Source of the DNA: Buddleja alternifolia
Lineage: Eukaryota; Streptophyta; Magnoliopsida; Lamiales; Scrophulariaceae
NCBI GenBank assembly: GCA_019426215.1
Contig: CM033400.1
Span: 17,654,568-17,718,567, forward strand
DNA length: 64,000 nucleotides
Direction: 5' to 3'
Made by a program: the position numbers and the translations under genes. Shown here piece by piece: positions 1 to 10,884 of this stretch. The notes below the pieces were generated by a model. The model saw nothing but the letters and a program-made list of their open reading frames with translations, searched no databases and was not told the origin of the DNA. Position 1 is the stretch's first letter, and every line of letters begins with the position of its first letter.

Positions 1-1052
1 GCTTACGGTCTGGCATTTCCTATGTTGTTATGTAAAGCTGAATGATCGAACAAAAATCTCTGATCAGAGTATAGTCTTATAAGAGGAATTGGTGATTGGT
101 TTGGAAGACCCGATCATTAGTGAAACCACCATAGTCATAGTTTCCAAGGTTATTAGGGTTTCGACCGTTGCTAAACCTGAGACCTTAGGAGGGAAAAAGA
201 TGGAAGGATTCGACTCACATGAAGATCGAGACCCAGATAGGTTTGCTTTTCATCATTAACATCTTGGAAGTCGTGGTGATGTTGCTACAAATCGAAACTA
301 ATGAGTGCCTTGGATTAATTTGGTGAAGTCAATCCAAGACCTAATTAACCATTAAGAATAATTAATCTAGCCTATGGGAAAGGACTTATTGCTAGTTTGT
401 TAATGAGTCTAAGGAGTCACACACGTAACTTAGTGTAGTATATATTGGCTAGTTAATTCTTTGTGAATTAATGGAGCGATAAATTAATTTAGAATTAGTT
501 CATCAGGAAAAATAATTAATTAACTGGTCTTAATTAATAATAGTTTTATAATTTAATATTGAAATATTAAATTGGAAAAGACTAATTAATTAATATGTGA
601 AAGAGTAGAATAAATATATGTATATATATACATACATGTATGGGCATGTATGTATGTGGATTTGGTGGAAGATTTTATCTTGTTCACCAAGTTATACATA
701 TATATATATATATTTAATATATCTTGTAATATATTTAGTAGGATCTATTCTAATTTTTTAGATTACTAATTGATATGGAAGGATCTTGTAAATATATTAG
801 GATAGATATTGTAGATTTAGTAAGATCTATTTAATTAGTTGGTTGACTAATTATATGGAAAGATTTTAATGGATAGATATGGTATATTTGATATGATATC
901 AAATATATGGAAATATCTAATTAGTTGAAAATATATCCAATTAATTAAAGAAGAGAACTAAAAGGAGAAACAAATCAAAAGATAATGCATATACACACAC
1001 ACACACACACATGCCTACCTTAAGTGGGGAAACAGGCGTGTAAGTGTGCATG
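1..1052 (+). repeat. Copia-type LTR, 5' part (interrupted)
   Basis: Non-coding AT-rich sequence that looks like the upstream part of a long Ty1/copia LTR. Its probable continuation is 2853-3349, which ends in CCCAACA, a usual copia LTR 3' end. The fold-back element 1053-2852 sits between the two parts. A TATATA run (about 698-712) and an AC microsatellite (about 990-1012) lie inside. The 5' end is outside the window. No gene is visible. The link between the halves is inference from layout and the LTR-like tail. Confidence 0.45.
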
Positions 1053-1546
1053 TGTAACATTCTATATTTTCATCTCCTAATTCTATAAGCTGAGGTAGGA
1101 GATATAATTCTTGTTAATTAGATTTCATGATTTATTTGATTCTATTGTTTTCCTAGACTAAAGTGAATTAGGTGATACAGTTGGTGGTATCAGAGCTTGA
1201 GTTAGTACCTGAGCTATACTAGGGTAAGATCTTTGGACTACGGTATGGAGTTGTGATTGATTGAACTTAAAAGATGAAGTTTTGATGATATACAAGGTTG
1301 GAGTACAAGATTAGATATACAAATAGGAGGGTGAAATAAGGGGGATCGAAGATAAGAAAGTCTTCTCAAAGATTTATATGGAGGATGATGTGAAGCGATC
1401 ATTGGTACATAATATTTCTTTAGCATCATCAAGTTGTGCGCTTGGAAAAATCTCATACCCTGAACAATAGTATTAGCAAGTCAGTATTTAAATTGTGGTA
1501 GATCTTTGTTGGGATGGTCAGCCAACATTAGATTCACAGTTGGAGG
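1053..1546 (+). repeat. Left arm of the fold-back element
   Basis: LTR-like block 1053-1179, primer-binding-like site 1185-1196, then about 350 bp of leader-like sequence, all repeated in inverse orientation at 2364-2852. The arms differ by scattered transitions and short indels. Confidence 0.8.
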
Positions 1547-2340
1547 TATTGATTTAGGATCAAACCTAATTTGAGAATTGGGAATACATTTTCATTCCTT
1601 TAGGGTGCGGGAAATTTAGAATGATTGTTTAGGTTAGTGGTAACTACAAGTCGAATTGAGTAAGTTTTATATTACTAGAACCAATTTATGTTCTTCGTTA
1701 TTGATAATACCATTCATAAGACATTTACTTGTTGGAATTGTCTGTAACCATTTCTCGATAATCTTCTGGGCTCTAATCTCATTGTGTCATTTATAAGGAT
1801 TCATTCCTTCTTGTTATTATCGACATTTGAAGCATTTTGTTTTCCAGATTAATCTTCATTTAACTGAAAACCTTGTCCTACTCAACATCTAGAATCCTAT
1901 CCAATTTCAAGTTTTCCATTATCATTATTCTCGAAACTCCTATTCGATGATATTTTCTTTTGTTTCTTGTTCACCTCTCAAACTCTATACTTGATAATGA
2001 TCTTTATTTTGGAGATCGAATGTAATTGTCAATATTTGAGGACTCTTCTATTTGAGTTTGGACATTCTCCTAAGCCCCTTTGTGCATTGCTCCCATTGGA
2101 ATCTATGTATCAATGATCCTAAGTTGAAAACCTTATGCTTGTTGGAACTCACATCATTTCCTCTATCTACAAAATAGGATTGGGTTTAGTTCGACATTCA
2201 TAATAGTGAAGACAATGTAACAATGACTAGTTATAGCTCTTGGAAGAATTACTACAAGGTGGATCCAACATGGGAAAGAAAAGAAGATGCTAAGAGCATG
2301 TGATCGCAATGATTGGTTATTGTCTAAATTTGGGGACCAA

Positions 2341-2362
2341 ATTTTCTTAAGGAGGGGGGAGA
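2341..2362 (+). other. Polypurine-tract-like sequence
   Basis: TTTTCTTAAGGAGGGGGGAG just before the right arm resembles the plus-strand primer tract that precedes the 3' LTR in plant Ty3/gypsy elements. It suggests the spacer is the 3' end of a gypsy internal region, although the following arm is an inverted copy of a 5' end. Confidence 0.5.
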
Positions 2363-2363
2363 G

Positions 2364-2852
2364 CAACTGTGAATCTCATGTTGGCTGGCCATCCCAATAA
2401 AGATCTACCACAATTTAAATATTGACTTGCTAATACTATTGTTCAAGGTATGAGATTTTTCCAAGCGCACAACTTGATGATGCTAAAGAAATATTATATA
2501 CCAATGATCGCTTCACATCATCCTCCATATAAATCTATGAGAAGACTTTCTTATCTTCGATCCCCCTTATTTCACCCTCCGATTTGTATATCCAATCTTG
2601 TACTCCAACCTTGTATATCATCAAAACTTCATCTTTTAAGTTCAATCGATCACAACTCCATACCGTAGTCCGAAGATCTTACCCTAGTATAGCTCAGGTA
2701 CTAACCCAAGCTCTGATGCCACCAACTGTATCACCTAATTCACTTTAATCTAGGAAAACAATAGAATCGAATAAATCACGAAATCTAATTACAAGAATTT
2801 TATCTCCTACCTTAGCTTATAGGATTAGGAGATGAAAATATAGGACGTCACA
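2364..2852 (-). repeat. Right arm of the fold-back element
   Basis: Inverse copy of 1053-1546. The outer 126 bp (2727-2852) read as an LTR on the minus strand, followed inward by the primer-site-like TGGCATCAGAGC (2710-2721). The CpG-containing start TGTGACGTCC is kept here but lost in the left arm. Confidence 0.8.
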
Positions 2853-3349
2853 ATGTGTGTGTTGATATTTAATTAACAAGTAATTTTCATTCTACACAAG
2901 TTTGTCTTATGAGAATTCTCTCCCTATCTTTTCTCTTCCACCTCTTTCACAAGTAATTCTCTCAACTCATGTGTTGAGTACGAAGAACACCAAAATATAT
3001 TCCGATCCAGTTTTCATTAGTCATTATTCAATATTCTCTTGGCTAGCACTGGTGGAGATAATCGACGGTACGAACTAAGGTGTAGATACACCATTGAGGC
3101 GCAATATGTGGGGCGCTAGAGCAAATCAATCCAAAGAGATAAAGCAGGGAGTTGCTTAAAAAGACTGTTGCGGATTTGTTCTTCAAAAGATGAACACGTG
3201 AAAACTCTTCTTTTTGTGAGTTTTTCAATCCGATGGTACCATGTCTGCCTAGCCTTAATTTGGGGATGTCTTGCATTTTTGTTTAATTTTTAAATTCCAT
3301 GCTTCCGCTGCGACTGGAATCTCCGGGGTTGGACCACGCGATCCCAACA
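2853..3349 (+). repeat. Copia-type LTR, 3' part
   Basis: Pyrimidine-rich leader (about 2915-2975), then the GCTTCCGCTGCGACTGG block at 3301-3317 and a terminal CCCAACA at 3343-3349, a layout typical of the R-U5 end of plant copia LTRs. No primer-binding site follows, so this is a 3' or solo LTR rather than a 5' LTR. Confidence 0.5.
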
Positions 3350-3728
3350 GTTTCGATATTATACAATACTTTTTGGACTAAAATAGGAACAAAGATAATG
3401 TTTTCTGTCTTCTATTAAAAATTAAAATTAGAACTCAAACAAATGATAATTTTTTTACAAAAACACTAGACAGTTTTATTTATGTCAATGATTCTATTGA
3501 ATTTGTCATAAATCATATTCATGTATTGTATTTATGTCCTCGTATTCGTATCAGTGTATCATAGACAATAAGTCTACTATGATTTTATTTTCATCATATA
3601 TAAGATATACCGATAATATTCGTACATTTAATCTTCTAGTGTACAGATGTAACGTAAATACACTACATGATACATATAACTTAAAGAAAGTAAGATCTTG
3701 TAAGTGTCCTACAAAATGAAATCTTCAA
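3350..3728. other. No gene seen
   Basis: AT-rich sequence with many stops in all frames. A 61-codon frame at 3534-3719 has no recognisable domain and is probably chance. Confidence 0.6.
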
Positions 3729-3941
3729 GGGTGTGTACGGATCGAGGGATTTGGATTTGAGGAGTGAATTTGGAGGAAGGATGAATCATTTGAAATCCAC
3801 TATAGTGATTGAGAAAATAGCTTAAAATGAACATCAATGGATTTGAAATCTATTACAATTTGAAATCATTCAAACAAACCCAATAGATTTGTTGGTGAAT
3901 TTGAAAGCATGGGTTTCAAATTCCTCCATCCAAACACACCC
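3729..3941. mobile_element. MITE, PIF/Harbinger-like ends
   Basis: About 213 bp, starting GGGTGTGTACGGAT and ending in the inverse of GGGTGTGTTTGGATGG, with GGATTTG-type subterminal sequence on both sides. GGGTGTGTTTGG tips are characteristic of Tourist/Harbinger MITEs. The 3-bp flanks (CAA and TTA) do not match well, so the target duplication has decayed. A relative lies at 15705-15876. Confidence 0.55.
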
Positions 3942-5682
3942 TTATAAAATATTTCAAATTTGATTCATTAGTTTTTAGGTCCTATATATATGATATTTCC
4001 TAAAAAAATGATAAGGGTAATCTTGTCATATATATATTTTTTCATTAATGTCTTACTTATTTAATTACACTTGCCTACACGAAAAAAAAAGAGCATGTCT
4101 TACAAAAAATCCTACATAGAAAAGGCATATTGTACTAACACCACTTCAAGTATATATTCTTTTCGAGGGGATATCTAATCGATAGAGGCAACTTATGAAC
4201 TATGTAATGGCATGATCCTCTCTTAGATATATGTGGATAGCTTGATTTCTCAAGACTCATATCTAGTCATTTACGCATGTGCAGGTTAAATCCAACAACT
4301 TACCAACATCGCATCAAGAATACTCTTAGGAGAAGTGTTAGAAATGGTATCATCAGAGCATGAAAAGAATAAACATGAAAGTTAAATCTAAGCCTCTAAT
4401 ATGATAAAAGATACTTTAACGTGGTGGTTCTGCAAGTTGTCTACATATACGGGCCAACACTAGGCTACATATTTATTTCACAGAGAAAATCAATCAATTA
4501 CAAGTTGAGTCATCCTATTTATAATAATAGAGCAACATAAAACCCTATCAAATAAGGAAAAGACAATCCCAATACAAGGGAAGAGGTTTTACAATACTAG
4601 GAAACAAAACGGAGTCCAAGAAAATAGTAAAAAATTCAAATATACTATATCTTTATAGAAGTATCCTAAACTCACTGCCGAAGGCCACGGGGTTCCTTTC
4701 TGTCTCAGACGCCGCGGTGTTCTTTTGAAAAACTCAAAACTCCCTGGCGTCCATCCTCCGAAGCCACGGCGTTGCCTCCTGGAACACTTATTTTGGCCAT
4801 TGTCTACCTTTTTCACTCATTTTCAACTTGCTTCGAACCTCTTTTTATCCGGCTCCACTAACCCAACAAAAAGCCGTTGTCAACATTATGTAGACAAAGG
4901 TAGCATCTTGCCCTGAGGATCACTTTCCGGCATTCTTCTAGCGACGCTTGTGGGAAACAAAAAAGTGACAAGAGAACTAAGAATGAAGACTTTATCTAGA
5001 ACCAAATTAATCAAAATATTTCTAAGCAACAAACCGAAAGATTGAGAAGGAGTCCTAGCAATAGTTGGAGCAATTTCAGTACCACCAACCATTCCTAGCT
5101 TACTTCTAAGAGAAGTGAAGCCCACGTAGCTTTTCTTGAAGGATTTCAGACAGTTCCCCCACAAGCTATGCTATAAAAGAAGAAACACCTGCCTTGTCTT
5201 AAAGTTTTCAGAATTAATAAGTTGTGTATTCTCTAATCTTTATGTGTTTCCCACATTGTTAGGATAAGAGAATGGGTAACTTTTTGGTACTTATTAAAGG
5301 GAATCTCTTTTGTCTCTTTTAGGAATAACAAGGATATGAAAATTAGTTTATAAACATTTGCATTTCTTAAAGAATTGATCATAACAAATTAAGCAAGGAG
5401 GGTTATCTCTCTACACCATACGGTGAACCAAACCACCCATGTCATATTGCACGCGCCCAAGCCCACATACCGTGACTAAGGTCAGTTTGAGAATGGGTCA
5501 AGTCGATGTTCAGTGTTTGTATGCGATCATCAGAGATATTGATCTATAGTTTTGCTTCATAGTTGAACTTTGGTGTTGTTTTTGGCCTACTTCAAAATTG
5601 AAACTAAGGCGTTAGAGCATAATTTCAGCGCTGGAAAGTTTTGCTATTAGAGCTGGAAATTCAAAGCTAATTTTTTCCTTAG
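3942..5682. other. Unassigned intergenic sequence
   Basis: No supported gene. A 92-codon minus frame (4886-5164) and shorter frames at 4589-4916 have no recognisable domain. The stretch about 4670-4930 is more GC-rich than its surroundings and could be part of a degraded LTR, but no ends or target duplications were found. Confidence 0.5.
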
Positions 5683-6320
5683 AGCTGCAAATTTGGGGGT
5701 TGAAATTTTCACCACTGATTCATTATTTTTAATACTGATTCAGCACTGATATTTCTAGTCACTGGTGTTTTTTGTCATTTCAAATGAACAGTCACATCTT
5801 CCTGAGGTAAAGAATGCTTTTTGTGAGTCATTGCAACCTTTCTATGTGACTTTTTAATGTATATAAATACCAAATTTCAGAATTCCATTCATAATAACTC
5901 AAACTTCGAAATATACATTCTTTGTTGGTGCAATTTCGATCACATTCTTATACTGCACTTGAATACTTTCACGTGTTTTACTTTGGGAGGCTTATTTGCT
6001 GAATTGAGCTGCAAATTTGGGGGTTGAAATTTTCACCACTGATTTAAAAAATTTAATGTTGATTCGGAACTGATATGTCTTATCAATGGTTTTATTTTAT
6101 TTCAAATGAACAGTCACATCTTCCTGAGGTAAAGAAGGCTTTTTCGAATCATTGCAACCTTTGTATGTGACTTTTTAATGTATATAAACATCGAGTTCCT
6201 GAATTCCATTCAAATTAACTCGAACTTCGAAATATACATTCTTTGTTGGAGCAATTTTGATCACATTCTTATACTGCTCTTGAATGCTTTCACGTATCTT
6301 GGGAAACTTATTTGCTGAAT
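5683..6320 (+). repeat. Two-copy tandem duplication, period 324 bp
   Basis: Both copies begin AGCTGCAAATTTGGGGG (5683 and 6007) and share the block AACAGTCACATCTTCCTGAG and a common 3' end TATTTGCTGAATT. They differ by many substitutions, so the duplication is old. No coding sequence is seen. It could be a decayed pair of very short LTRs with nothing between, but no primer site was found. Confidence 0.75.
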
Positions 6321-6604
6321 TCTTCCAGTAAAGGATTTCGTAAGAAAAGATTAATCAAGGACTCAATCATGTTATCAGTTTACATATTTTCAGTTTACAT
6401 ATTTTCAACTATCTTAAGACTTTATTCTGGAATGGATACGGCTTTGTATATTTATGTTTTCTGTCCAAATCTTGAAAATTTCTCACAGAACACGTGCTAC
6501 AAGTGTTCCTGTGAATTTGATGTGATGTGTTGGTGTGTTTGTTTATGTTTTTAGAATATGATTGAAATTTATAAAATGTTTCAAATGAATAATGATTAAT
6601 TGAA
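6321..6604. other. No gene seen
   Basis: A direct repeat of about 16 bp (TCAGTTTACATATTTTC, near 6377-6408) lies here. Overlapping frames of 80-85 codons on both strands carry no recognisable domain. Confidence 0.5.
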
Positions 6605-6609
6605 GTATG

Positions 6610-9600
6610 TGTCACGCCCCAAAATATAGTTATAAAGGACCCAACTTGAATACATAAGTCCATCATTGCAATAGTTCAATTCGACATCTGGACCCAATTT
6701 ACCAATGTATCTTAGGGTCCCAGCCCTGAAACTATCAGCCATATCGCAAAGTAACTTAATACCCTTGAATAAAACTACCAGTGTTTACCTCAAGGATTTT
6801 CTAAGTCTACACCTGTGATCCTCCAAGCTAGTCTCACCGCTCAACTCACCTATAGCTAGAAGGAAGAAATGAAAGAACATACATAAACAAAGGCTTAGTG
6901 AGTGCCAGTATTCGTGTGCAAGGTGCTTAAAATAGTTTTATACCCAAAATGATAATTTAATGAGGTGAAAACAATAATAGTTTTGTTTTCTTTCAAAGGA
7001 TCATTGAAATCATGAGTAAGAAAGACATTTGTGATCACAGTAACAATTAAGCAATAGCTAGTATGAGATCAAGATCTTAGTATATGCACGATGAGATTTT
7101 GTTCAAAGATCATGGAAAACATGTTTGGAAAAAAAATAATTACGTTCATGATAAAAATGGAACAATGAGTGGCATGATATTCAAGTTTCAAAACATGCAT
7201 TTAAATAGCACGCAGTTCAATGCAAGTAACATGTACACGGCACACTTAAGCAGGAGGGGGCCATGTTAGCAATACCATCACGTTCGATGACTTGCCCACG
7301 ACACTTTGGGTCCCGCTGCTTCTTCCTTATCACCCCTGAACACGCGGCTTAAAATCCATCACCTTATACCTCCCCACGAAGGCTCGCGATGCCTGATTGG
7401 TCATATCTGGAGTATACCACACAATCTAGTACCCACTCACCCTCAGAATACTCCGTCTTTAGGTGTTGGGATTTGGCCATGGATAGAGGGAACTGTTTAA
7501 GACCGCAAGCCCATGCTTGACCGGCCAAACCCTGCCTTATCCACGCCCGACACTTAACCACGTAACATGCAACACGTATCACTTGAACGTAATCACGATT
7601 TATGATCACGATACAAGAACCAAATGATGGAGTAATTTCACAAAATCCATAAGACCGCTATTTATTTTGAAATCATTCTTGCAAAAATATGCATTTGAAA
7701 CAAGTATACAATCACCTATGTCACAAATGATGCAATGAAGCATTTTAGCTCACAATAGAATATTGAATCGAGCAGATAGTTTTTCAGAATTTCATTAAAA
7801 GAATGTCTTCCTTGAAATCATTTTCTAGAAACATGCTTGGAAAATTATTCTCGCCAAATATGTCTTTGAAAATATTCATGCAGTTAACAGTTGGTGCCAA
7901 TAAATGGTTAATGCAAAATGAGTCCATGATTTGATTTGAAAGTGTTGAAACTCATTTTCATGTCAAGTGTTCAAAGCATGATGAAAGTTCATAGATATAT
8001 ATATACGACGTGTTCCTTCCAACTTTGAAAGACATATAACTATAATTTTGAGAAGCAACTCATAGTACTCTTCCAAGCTACTAGGATCGTCGCCGAGTGA
8101 ATCTCCAACACTACCTGCTTTGGCCAAATATCAAATTAGAATCTTATTCTATCACTCGATTCTAATAACCTGCCGAACCTAATCTATTTGATCCTATAAA
8201 CTATGATTATGCGTAAAGTATACACCATTTTCCCATAATTTGGCTATAACAAAATTAATTTTAAAGATTCACAAAAATTTCAAGAAAACAATTTTGCGCG
8301 GTTGTAATTTGAAAATTGTTAAATTCATCGAGGAAGAGTTTACCTCTAAAACTTCCAGAACTACCCAACACTTGTTGAAAAAAGATTGGGTAAAATTTTC
8401 AAAAGCAATGAACAATTCCGAGTTGGTGTTTTAACCACCAACCTAGGCCAAACTAAATCAGATTTTGATCCAGACAAGCTGCATTTCAAAATTTGTATAA
8501 AATCCTTTGTTTGTCGAAAAATCTCAAATTTTGTATGACATATTCAAAAGACACTGAAAATGGTTCTGTAAAATTTTGGAAGCCAAATAAAATATTTAGA
8601 TACAAAATCTTCAGCTCAAAACAACACTTATCTGTAAATGAGTAATTCTCTGGCAGCAGTTGTCTACCAATTTTTATAAATTTCATCAAAGCTCCAAAAA
8701 TCTCAAAATTTTACAGAAACATACAAAACACGTATAGATATCTATAGAAAAAGTTTTAAATTATAATTAAAGTTTTAAATATGAAATTGTAAGCTCAACA
8801 AGTGGATTTTTCGAAACATGATATAAATCTGGCAGTTCTTTTGAATAATTTAAAAAACATTCTACAAGACTCCAAAATTTACAAAATTTTACCAATATGT
8901 TGCTAACACATCCAAGTTATTTGGAAAATATTTTGACTCCAAATTCGTTCATTTAGCCTTTCAAGTACAACTTAGAACCCATACGCAGAAACTGAAATGG
9001 AGTTCAACTTCATTTCATGACAAAACAACAATGCATGTCCTAAAGGACTTTCAAAAACAAGTTAGATTCGACATGCAATCACTTATTTATGTTTCAAATA
9101 CAAATATAGTGATGGGTCTATAACAATTTATCCAAATCCTTTCCTCATACACACAATCAACCAAATTCTCAGCCCTACATTCCAATTCACCTCATGCATG
9201 TCCCAATTGAGCCTCCAATTGATCAATTCAAGATTTAATTCCACAATAATTATAATAAACCAAGAATAAACACATTCTAACAGAGATGAGGGTGTCTTAC
9301 CTAAGTATTTGATTGATGAGAAGACACCAAGAGAACAAATTTCTAATGGTGCTGCCAGATTTCAGGTCCTGAAACTGGGTCACGATTTTAGGTGAATCTG
9401 AAACTTTATGTAGAAGATATGAAAATTCCAAATATATGGTGTTCTTCCTTGTCCTCTCAGGGAGATTTTGAGCTAAAAAGATTCCGATTTGGGCATCATT
9501 TGATCCCTCAAAACTTGAAATTAGAAACCTTGCCAGAGCAGGATTTCTTGCAAAAATTGCTTGGACAATTATGGTTTCTATGTTGTGGTTTACGCTCTCT

Positions 9601-9961
9601 CTTTCCATGAATCTCTTCAATGATTTGGGAGCTTAAAAGAGGAGATAATGGGGAAGAATTCTGTTATTTGGGGCAAGAAGAAGTGAAGTGTAGAGAGGAA
9701 AATTAAGAAGCTAGAGAGGTGTATATATAGGGTGTGATGAGGGCATGGTAGCAATTTCTCCATTTGTCTCATAGGCCTTGTCATATTCTATTTTATCTCA
9801 TACCCTTATATACATAAGAGTTAAATTTGAGCCCCTAAGGATACATTTATTGACGTTAAAGCCACTGAACTTGCTAAAATAATTTTTTTTGGGTATGTTA
9901 GTAGACCATACTACTAGTAATCGAGTAATTATTTTAGTATTAAGGAAACTCGGGTCTTACA
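6610..9961 (-). mobile_element. 3.35-kb Ty3/gypsy solo LTR
   Basis: Exact 5-bp target duplication GTATG at 6605-6609 and 9962-9966. On the minus strand the LTR starts TGTAAGACCCGAG and ends GGGGCGTGACA, tips typical of long-LTR plant gypsy elements (Tekay/Del-like). Only one LTR is present, with no primer site, internal region or second LTR, so it is a solo LTR left by LTR-LTR recombination. A TATA box on minus (9721-9730) agrees with the orientation. The 107-codon minus frame at 9297-9620 lies downstream of that TATA box in the transcribed leader and has no recognisable domain, so it is not called. Confidence 0.88.
9721..9730 (-). promoter_or_regulatory. TATA box of the solo LTR
   Basis: CTATATATAC on the minus strand, followed by a pyrimidine-rich leader, inside the LTR. 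This is the expected core promoter placement for a minus-strand element. Confidence 0.6.
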
Positions 9962-9966
9962 GTATG

Positions 9967-10224
9967 ATGAGTTAAATGATTGTAAAGTATGAAAAAGGAA
10001 GCGAAAAGTATTGTAAATTAAATTAATATTGATTGATGGTTGTGTGAAATAATGGAGGTAGTGATTTATAGGTAGAGAATGAGAATGTGAATTTGAAAAG
10101 ATGTATATTTTGTTGAAAATAGTTGTATTGTGAATTTTTAAGATTTTGTGATCCAAAATACTGAAAATAAGATTTGAAAATATAAACAAACAAGACTTAA
10201 GAATTCTGCTGAACTCTTGGATTT
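9967..10224. other. No gene seen
   Basis: AT-rich sequence between the solo LTR and the gag remnant. A minus frame (9929-10189) of low complexity is not supported as a gene. Confidence 0.5.
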
Positions 10225-10560
10225 AGCATAACTTGAAAATTTGGAGAAGTTTGATGGGTCAAATTACAAACTTTGGAGGGCGATATGTTCTTATACCTCG
10301 TGACATTAAAGATTTGCTATAATGTGGAGAAGGAGGCTTCAGTAGCAAGGGAAGAATGGATTGTGACAGAAATGAAGGAGCGTCATATTTGGGCGCAAGG
10401 CCTCTTCATGTGCAAGGCCACATTCTGAATGCAATGTCGGACTCTCTATACAATGTGTACTAGCCTACCACGACAGACAGTATGGCGAAGGATCTCTAAA
10501 TTGAACCAGAGAACAAGTACAAAACTAAAGGTCTCGGGAATAACTGTTTGCTGGTCAACA
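10225..10560 (+). pseudogene. Ty1/copia gag remnant
   Basis: Broken reading frames give KFDGSNYKLWR-like and KDL..EPENKYKTK-like stretches, the conserved start and middle of copia Gag proteins, which package element RNA. At least four in-frame stops and shifts disable it. The copia LTR that begins at 10885 on the same strand suggests this is the shrunken internal region of that element, with pol lost. Confidence 0.65.
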
Positions 10561-10884
10561 TAAATTGTGATTTTGTATGATAGATAAAGGTGTTCGTTTA
10601 GGTGGTTCAATTAAAAATCAAATTGCAATTTTGGTTTTTTCAAAATTTCTAACTAAAAAATTGAACCAAGTTGAGTGGTTCAGTTTAGTTAAAAATCAAA
10701 ATTCTTTTCGATCAGTTTGATTATCAATTAAATTTAATTTCAAAAATAAATAAATAAATTGAAAACCTGCTTAATTACGTAACATTTGGTGAGATGGGGA
10801 TGGCAATACAAAAGATGGTCTTTTGATTGGGAGAAGTGCAAAGAGCCAAAGAGATGATGAAGAAAGTTGCTTGAAGCAGCATAG
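10561..10884. other. GGTTCAATT-type repeat, unassigned
   Basis: Contains GTGGTTCA-type motifs in both orientations, similar in style to hAT subterminal repeats, but no paired ends or target duplication could be set. Confidence 0.35.

Larger units (their letters stand above)
1053..2852. mobile_element. Fold-back LTR retrotransposon derivative
   Basis: Two arms of about 490 bp (1053-1546 and 2364-2852) are near-identical reverse complements around an 815-bp spacer. Each arm, read inward, starts with a 126-127-bp LTR-like block opening with TG and closing in GATACA (1053-1179; 2727-2852 on minus). Next to each block is a site matching the initiator-Met tRNA primer site: TGGTATCAGAGC at 1185-1196, and TGGCATCAGAGC on minus at 2710-2721. 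The two 5' tips differ as TGTAACATTC versus TGTGACGTCC, which fits C-to-T and G-to-A decay. A purine-rich tract (2341-2362) lies just inside the right arm, as in gypsy elements. No clear target duplication was found. No coding domain is recognised in the spacer. Confidence 0.7.

Noticed and set aside
4886..5164. 92-codon minus frame as a gene
   Set aside because: No recognised domain, no supporting promoter or splice context, in a stretch that resembles degraded repeat.
9297..9620. 107-codon minus frame in the gypsy solo LTR
   Set aside because: It lies in the leader downstream of the LTR TATA box, has no recognised domain, and long LTRs often hold such chance frames.
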